This document shows, in pieces, positions 58,677-64,000 of a stretch of DNA of 64,000 bases. The notes below the pieces were generated by a model. That model saw nothing but the letters and a program-made list of their open reading frames with translations. It searched no databases and was not told the DNA's origin. Numbering within the stretch: position 1 is the first letter of the stretch; the number at the start of each line of letters is the position of its first letter. The translations under genes and the position numbers were made by a program. Source of the DNA: Desmodesmus armatus (taxonomy: Eukaryota; Chlorophyta; Chlorophyceae; Sphaeropleales; Scenedesmaceae); NCBI GenBank assembly GCA_007449985.2, contig VIIQ02000555.1, forward strand, positions 868,001-932,000, read 5' to 3'.

Positions 58677-61249
58677 GTGGGTCTGAGTGTCTGAGAGTGC
58701 GAGAGAGAGGAATGAGCCAGCAAGAGAGTGGGATGTGCATGGGCTGCCCTGGTAGGGTGTGAGAAGCTTTCATACCTTGCTTTGTTTGGAGCTTTTTTGT
58801 GCAGCCAGTGGGTCCAGCTACAGTCATTTGATCAACTGTTGAGTTCCAAGTGCTCAACCACAGCACCTATTGGTGGCGGGCAATTCCTTGTGTTGTTGAA
58901 GCAGTTTGCGTGCTGAAGCTGCGGCTGTGGGTGTTTGGAATGTGCTGGTGAATCAACAGATGCGTGCGCATGGTTTTTGCAGCTGGCATGATGTGTAGCA
59001 GCTGAAAGGCCAATGTGTGTTTGCCATGTCGGCGGATGCAGCTCTCAACAGCCAGTGAGTTGCTCCAGCCAAGGTCCAACTGCATGTTGTTGCTGCTTGG
59101 GTTGGTCCCGATATGGGGAATGATCTGTTGTCTGCTCACAGTGCTGCTTTTTTTAGTACCCTTGTAGTACCTTTTGTAGCAGCCTTGCATGTCCTCTCTG
59201 CTGCATACAGCATGTCAGCATTCATGTTCTCAGCAGCGTTCTGCTGGCAGCAACATTGCAGTCATGGCATATCACGCATACGTGTATGCCATACTCACCT
59301 CAATGGATGAGATTCAAGGCGTCTGGGTTGTTGGTTTGTTCTGTTGTTCCCGCCGGCAGGAGTTGCACCGGGCAGTGCCACGGCTTGCTTGTCATGCTTG
59401 CCTCACAGTGGTCTTGGGTATGTGCTGACGCAGCAGGACGCCAGCCGGCTGGGCAAAGGTCTGCCTTTATGGGGCAGTAACTTCAGCTTGTGGTTATGTC
59501 AGTCTTGTGGCAACAGCAGGGTGTTGTGCTGTGTTGAGTGTACCCAGAAAAGACGGGTGCCCTGCCGCTTTTGGGTTGGGGAAGGATATAACCAGTCGAC
59601 ACAGTCGCCATACATCTATGGCACTGCGACCTGCAGCTGCCCGTTCTGCCCTGACTGTTACTGGCTGTCGCGAGCTCAGTGTATGCTCACAGTGTGCTGG
59701 ACTTGCTGTAGCAGCAGCTCAACCAGTTGAAGACTATGTGGGTGTCAGGCCGGCACCGTTGGAGCTCTATGTGGCGGGGTGTGTGTTCTGGGACACCTTC
59801 CTCATGGGGTGTGTTCTGGGACACCCTTCTCATGGGGTGAGTTCTGGGACACCCTTCTCATGGGGTGAGTTCTGGGACACCCTTCTCATGGGGTGCGTTC
59901 TGGGACACCCTTCTCATGGGGTGTGCTCTGGGGCACCCTTCTCATGCTGGGTTGTGACTGTGCCACACTGCCACACACCCTGTCCCTTCAGCTGCCAGCC
60001 CAGAGGTGCACAACCCAGCATCGGTGTGGTGCAAGCAAAGCCAGGGGGCCATCGCCCCACCTGACTGTGCTGGCCTCCCTGTGCCAGACCCAGCACCCGT
60101 GCAACGTCAGTTGCGGTGCAGTAGGTGGTCACTTGCTAGTGCTTACGACAAGTGGCACTTTCTGCAGTGCTCTGGTGCGGCCAGATGCTGGAGTGCCCGG
60201 TAGCTTTGCACTGCAAAGAACAGAGCCCAAGGATGGCTGTGTGTACATGTGGCTGCTTTGGTGTTTGATGCAGTGCATTGCACAATGTGTGCAAGCGTGG
60301 TTGTGTGTGTGGCATTGCATCAGAGACTCATAGCTTATAGCTTGTAGTTGCTGCAGAGGTTACGTCTTACATGTGTGTAGCAGGGTGTTGGTACAAAAGC
60401 ATGGGCAGCAGCCAGACGGGCAGCACCCCTGAGTATACAGACATGTAGGGAGCTGCATCTTTGTAGGTGCATCTATGGTGCAGCAGCATGTTTCTTGGCG
60501 GCCTTGCTTGTGTCCACTGACAGTGATTTGTACAGAACACACCTACAGTTGCTGTGCAGCATGCATGCATACTGCGTTCAGTTGGTGCCACTACTAGGTT
60601 TGATAGGAAAGCAGACCGGCATGTAGGTACTGGTGTCAAATTGCATTGTGAGCATACTGTTGACTGGGCTGTTGTCGTGGTGTTGGCTGTGTAACCATAG
60701 TGATCTTGGTCAACTGCTTGTACAGCTGGGTCATTGCCAGTTGTAACACAGGCCGGCGCAACCGGCAGGTGGAGATGCACTTGCTTATGTGGCCCAGCCT
60801 CGTTGTCACTAGGTTTCTACCGAAACGGGTTGACATTGAGTTGTAGGGTCGACATGTGCAGCCTTCAACTCACTGTTTCAAAGGCTGCGGTACAAAGCGG
60901 GCTTCTCTCATGTTGCAGAGAGTAACAGAGCAGCGTGTCACGGTCCCTTGTATCGCAAAGGGCGATCCGTGTAATGTGCAGCTGCATGGTCAGCAAGTCT
61001 TGCAGCAAATGGCCACACAACTTGACTAGCTGACACCTGGAACAGTTGCAGATACAACTGGCGGGGCCGATATATGGGGCTGTAACCATGCTTGGGTTTA
61101 GCCAAGCAGGCATAAGGCAAGAGTCAGCAGCGCTCCACACACGACCCAGCAAATGCAGCGACTCAGGCGGGTGTCGGCTGCGCACACATGGCATGCAGCC
61201 TTGCACCTGGGTGCATGGGTGGGGCGTAATCGCCCTAATAGTCCCCGTT
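58677..61249. other. Convergent intergenic region, 2.6 kb
   Basis: The region lies between the stop codons of the FAS1 gene (plus) and the small Lys/Pro protein gene (minus). It holds both 3' UTRs and the 28-bp minisatellite at 59782-59949. Open plus-strand frames at 59344-60333 are partly created by the minisatellite and show no domain I can name, so I do not call a gene. Confidence 0.45.
59782..59949. repeat. 28-bp minisatellite, six copies
   Basis: Six head-to-tail units contain TTCTGGGACACCCTTCTCAT. The four central units are almost identical and the outer ones more diverged. A 28-bp period shifts frame at each copy, so it is unlikely to be coding. Confidence 0.92.
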
Positions 61250-62277
61250 CTAGCCCTCCTTGTTCGCCCTCTGAGCTTGCCGGGCGGCCTGCAACAGCAG
61301 CGATCGATTGCACACAGGTTAACCGACGGCACTACCACCAATGGGTACAGTGTTTGCAGCTTCTACCATGTCGGCACGCACAATTGAGCTAACAACTATC
61401 AGAAACAACCCACCACCAGCTGTGCTTGTTGAGTGAGCAGAACGGTTGGAAGGCATGCAACTGGGTGCCCGTATGCTGGCAATCAGCTGGTTTGAAGGCA
61501 TGCAACTGGTTGCCCATATGCTGGCAATCAGGCTGCCCTTCAGCTGTGCGTGACTCACCCTCCTAGCCTCGCGGGCGGCGTTCTTCATGCCCTGAGCATT
61601 GTTAGCATTTTGGATCCTGTCCTGCACGAAGATGGCCTTGGGGTTCTCTGTCACATCCAGCACAGGCTCCTCAATCCACTTGGTGATTTCCTTCTGCAGT
61701 ATCAGCAAGAATCACGGCAAAGTATCCCAGTCAACAGCCGTCAGGTGTGTACAGTATAGGTGGTGCGGCCCCCCAAGGGTACGGATGCATGTGGCCGCAC
61801 AGTGCATGCAGCTCGCACAGGCAATGTGGATTGGTGCATTCACTGGACGGAGGCCTTTTAGGCTTTAGGTGGGTTTGGTGGCATGTCTTGTGTGTGCGCC
61901 AATCGAGGCCCTCGACCTCAACCAATTGAGGTGACCTCAACAGCTCTCCTTACTGCACCTGTGGTTTCAAACCACTGAGTGATCAAGCACATGCATACAA
62001 GGTTCGTGTGTCATGTTCCATCCACTTACTGCGGGCTCCACAGTGATAGAAGGCCTGGGGTCGAACTGGGGCAGCCTGATCCTCCTGAAGTTGGCCTGTG
62101 GGGTGCAAGCAGCATGTGACAGACAGTTGACCCTAGATGAACAGCAAGAGGGCTCTCGCTGCTGCAACAAACACATGTGGTGCCCACAGGCCGGCAACAT
62201 CTGCAGGGATTGTGACATTTGAAGACACACAGTGCCGTTGGTCCTCTAAGTTGGCCCCACCTATCACACAGTGCCAC

Positions 62278-62324
<47 letters not shown>

Positions 62325-63555
62325 ATTATCAAGACCAACAGCAATCGTGGTTGCTGCTTCCGGCTCGCATTCCTTGGATCAGTCAATTTCTAGGTCTTTC
62401 GGAATGGCACACACACCTCACGCTTCTCTGTTGTGTCCTGGAGGGGTGCCTCCTTTTCGGGCTTTGGTGCCTTTGGCTCCCTAGTCTCCGGCACGGGGTT
62501 GGCACGGAATGTTGGCAGGGTAATCCTCCTGAACACAGCGTTGCGCTGCTCTGTTGTGTCCTGCAGAGGGGCCTCCTTCTCGGGCTTTGGTGCCTTGGGC
62601 TCCTGCGGGACCACACAAAGGGGTGGGTGGGCGAGGGAAGGGTGAGGGGGTGGGGTGTGTGGGGCCACGCGCAGGGGGTGGGTGGGCGAGGGTGGGGTGA
62701 GGGGGTGGGGTGAGGGGGTGGGGTGAAAGGGTGGGGTGAGGGGGTGGGATGAAAGGGCGGGGAGCAGGCATGAGTACAGTGATGCATGCGCCAGGGACAT
62801 GCAGGACAAGGCGTGATACATCTGTCAGGGGGCCTGAAAACTGGCCATGAACTTCAAGCAAAGTTTGCAAATGGAGAGCTTCGACTTGCTGATACAAGGC
62901 TACCGCCTGGAGTTTGGTTGGCATCATTTTGCTTTCCCTCACCCTTGGGATGTTCTCTGGCACTGGGCGGAACAAAGGGGTGGTGACCTTGGAAGGGATG
63001 CCCTGGTGCTCAGGTGACCTGCCCTCAAGCACGTCCTCCTCACGAATAGTGACAATCTTGCCCGGCTTTGGGTTTCTGGTAAGGTCACACTGGGCCACGT
63101 TAGGGTCACATGGGAGCCTGCAGCAAGGACAGATTGTGTAAGGCTCAAATGCTGGATGAAAACAATCCAGCCGACACATAGGATTCTGCTGCTGCTAGCT
63201 CCAGAAGCTCGAGTGCTGAGCGACCAGTGGATCTTGTGTTGGGATGCTGGCAGGCTGATAGCAGCGCTTGGAAAGTATTCAAAAGGTGACTGCTGAGCAT
63301 GCTGGTGCAGCACCCCTAGGGGCCCACAGCTGCTGTGGTGTGAAGTACCCTCCTGCTGCTTGGTTGAAACATCCTGGCTGCTATGCAATGCTGAACAAAC
63401 TGCAGGGCCACTGCTGCCATGTTCCTGACGTTGTCTGCGAGCTGGCGTCCAACACTCATTCAGACCAAGTCTCACGTGTTGCGCTTCGCCATTTTCTGAG
63501 CTGATGCGGCACTGAGTGCCAGCAGCAGCAGCAAAGCCACAGCTGCTGTCCGCAT
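61250..63555 (-). CDS. Small secreted Lys/Pro/Glu-rich repeat protein, unknown function
   Basis: Six exons (63555-63476, 63117-62943, 62602-62417, 62095-62030, 61693-61559, 61288-61250) close in phase to 226 residues. A textbook signal peptide (MRTAAVALLLLLALSAASA) is followed by a segment with two Cys (LPCDPNVAQC). The central exon holds two near-identical copies of EPKAPKPEKEAPLQDTTE. The motif FRRI-x-LP-x-F occurs twice (VFRRITLPTF and NFRRIRLPQF). The C-terminus is helical and basic (GMKNAAREARR AARQAQRANKEG). No family is recognised. It is probably secreted to the wall or matrix, or retained in an endomembrane lumen. The last 13-codon exon fits phase and stop but is short, so the C-terminus is the least certain part. 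Confidence 0.65.
61449..61535. repeat. 45-bp tandem repeat, two copies
   Basis: Two adjacent copies containing GAAGGCATGCAACTGG differ at a few bases. They lie in the last intron of the minus-strand secreted protein gene. Confidence 0.85.
62280..62321. repeat. CTG trinucleotide microsatellite, 14 units
   Basis: This is an uninterrupted (CTG)14 tract. It lies in the intron between 62095 and 62417 of the minus-strand secreted protein gene, so the transcript carries CAG units. Confidence 0.95.
62618..62765. repeat. G-rich GGGTGG-type minisatellite
   Basis: Many runs of 3-5 G are separated by T, A or C (GGGGTGAGG-like units, period about 10 bp). They lie in the intron 62603-62942 of the minus-strand gene. 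The plus strand could form G-quadruplexes. Confidence 0.85.
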
Positions 63556-63734
63556 CTTGAAGATCCTGCGGAAGTAGCAGATCATTTGAGTAAGCATAGA
63601 TCATTCTATGTAAGCACATAGCATACACAGCCCTGCTCACTGGCTGCTGCCACTGTTCGGTTCGGAATCCTGGTTGGCGCGCTGGTCGCAGATGGATGGC
63701 TGCTTATATCACATGACAGAGTCGCATACGTCTA

Positions 63735-64000
63735 TTATGCTAGTGATACGTTCATTTCCAACTTTCTGACTGCTCCGGGTGCCGGCAAAAAGCCACACTG
63801 AAGATAGTCGCGCCATGTGCTGAATCCCTCCCCCTGAGCGTTTCTTGTGTGCTGCACCAACGTAACGTCTTTCACTAAGCATACAAGAAATATAGTCACC
63901 TTGTGAAAGCCGCTGGGGTGGTTGGGCTGTCTCTTCAGCACTGACGCCGGCAAAAATGCAAGGACTCTTCCACTAGCAGTCCCTGAAGAAAAATAGTATC
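63735..64000 (-). CDS. Possible 3' end of a gene running off the window
   Basis: On the minus strand, an open stretch reading ASVLKRQPNHPSGFHK ends at a good donor (GTGAC, about 63901). A possible acceptor (GAGCAG, about 63773) follows with a quick stop in either usable frame. It could be the last two coding exons of a gene that begins beyond position 64000. No family is recognised and the call is weak. Confidence 0.2.
   Translation of the reverse strand, partial: YYFSSGTASGRVLAFLPASVLKRQPNHPSGFHKVTIFLVCLVKDVTLVQHTRNAQGEGFSTWRDYLQCGFLPAPGAVRKLEMNVSLA

Noticed and set aside
59782..59949. Minisatellite considered as a CRISPR array
   Set aside because: Units abut with no unique spacers and the window is eukaryotic.
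59344..60333. Possible plus-strand gene downstream of FAS1
   Set aside because: Frames are short, change within the 28-bp repeat and show no recognisable motif. No consistent exon chain could be built.
61319..61708. Single-exon reading of the 3' part of the Lys/Pro protein (129 codons)
   Set aside because: It reads through a good donor (GTGAGTC at 61558) into the 45-bp repeat. Splicing to 61288 gives a basic helical end in keeping with the preceding residues.

Overview
This window looks like nuclear DNA of a green alga (Chlorophyta). The genes are densely interrupted by short GT-AG introns of roughly 0.06-0.6 kb. GC content is moderate to high, and CAG/CTG repeats and poly-Ser/Ala/Gln stretches are common. 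The protein families fit a eukaryotic alga: a transketolase with a plastid-type leader, the histone chaperone ASF1, a STEAP-type metalloreductase, FUSC-like membrane proteins and fasciclin proteins. An interstitial tract of CCCTAAA units matches the plant and green-algal telomere type. Most gene models below were assembled by hand from exon reading frames, and I checked that intron phases close. No RNA genes, CRISPR arrays, viral genes or transposases were recognised.

Layout. 1-4.5 kb: no recognisable gene. 4.5-10.4 kb (minus): a TLC-domain membrane protein downstream of, and possibly joined to, a secreted copper type II monooxygenase of the dopamine-beta/peptidylglycine hydroxylase kind. 10.9-13.7 kb (plus, divergent from the copper enzyme): a predicted fusion of a fatty-acid-hydroxylase/sterol-desaturase domain with a DGAT2 acyltransferase domain. 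13.7-17.7 kb: noncoding, with a tandem duplication. 17.7-23.1 kb (plus): a 12-exon STEAP-family metalloreductase. 23.1-27.8 kb: nothing recognised. 27.8-32.9 kb (minus): a complete 10-exon transketolase. 34.2-38.2 kb (minus) and 38.7-42.6 kb (plus): two multi-pass membrane proteins in a head-to-head pair; the plus member looks FUSC-like.

43.0-44.3 kb (plus): a 124-residue secreted protein with three related repeats on phase-1 exons and a hydrophobic tail. 45.1-47.3 kb: a secreted beta-propeller-like protein split by a large low-complexity insertion. 48.0-50.9 kb: a secretory-pathway sulfotransferase. 52.2-54.3 kb: ASF1. 55.2-58.7 kb: a fasciclin (FAS1) protein with a GPI-like tail; the telomere-like tract lies in one of its introns. 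58.7-61.2 kb: a convergent intergenic region with a 28-bp minisatellite. 61.2-63.6 kb (minus): a small secreted Lys/Pro-rich repeat protein of unknown function.

Functionally this is an ordinary mixed nuclear neighbourhood, but several genes encode proteins entering the secretory pathway (copper monooxygenase, small repeat protein, propeller, sulfotransferase, fasciclin, Lys/Pro protein). Two others act in membrane lipid chemistry (hydroxylase-DGAT2, TLC). The most unusual item is the hydroxylase-DGAT2 fusion.
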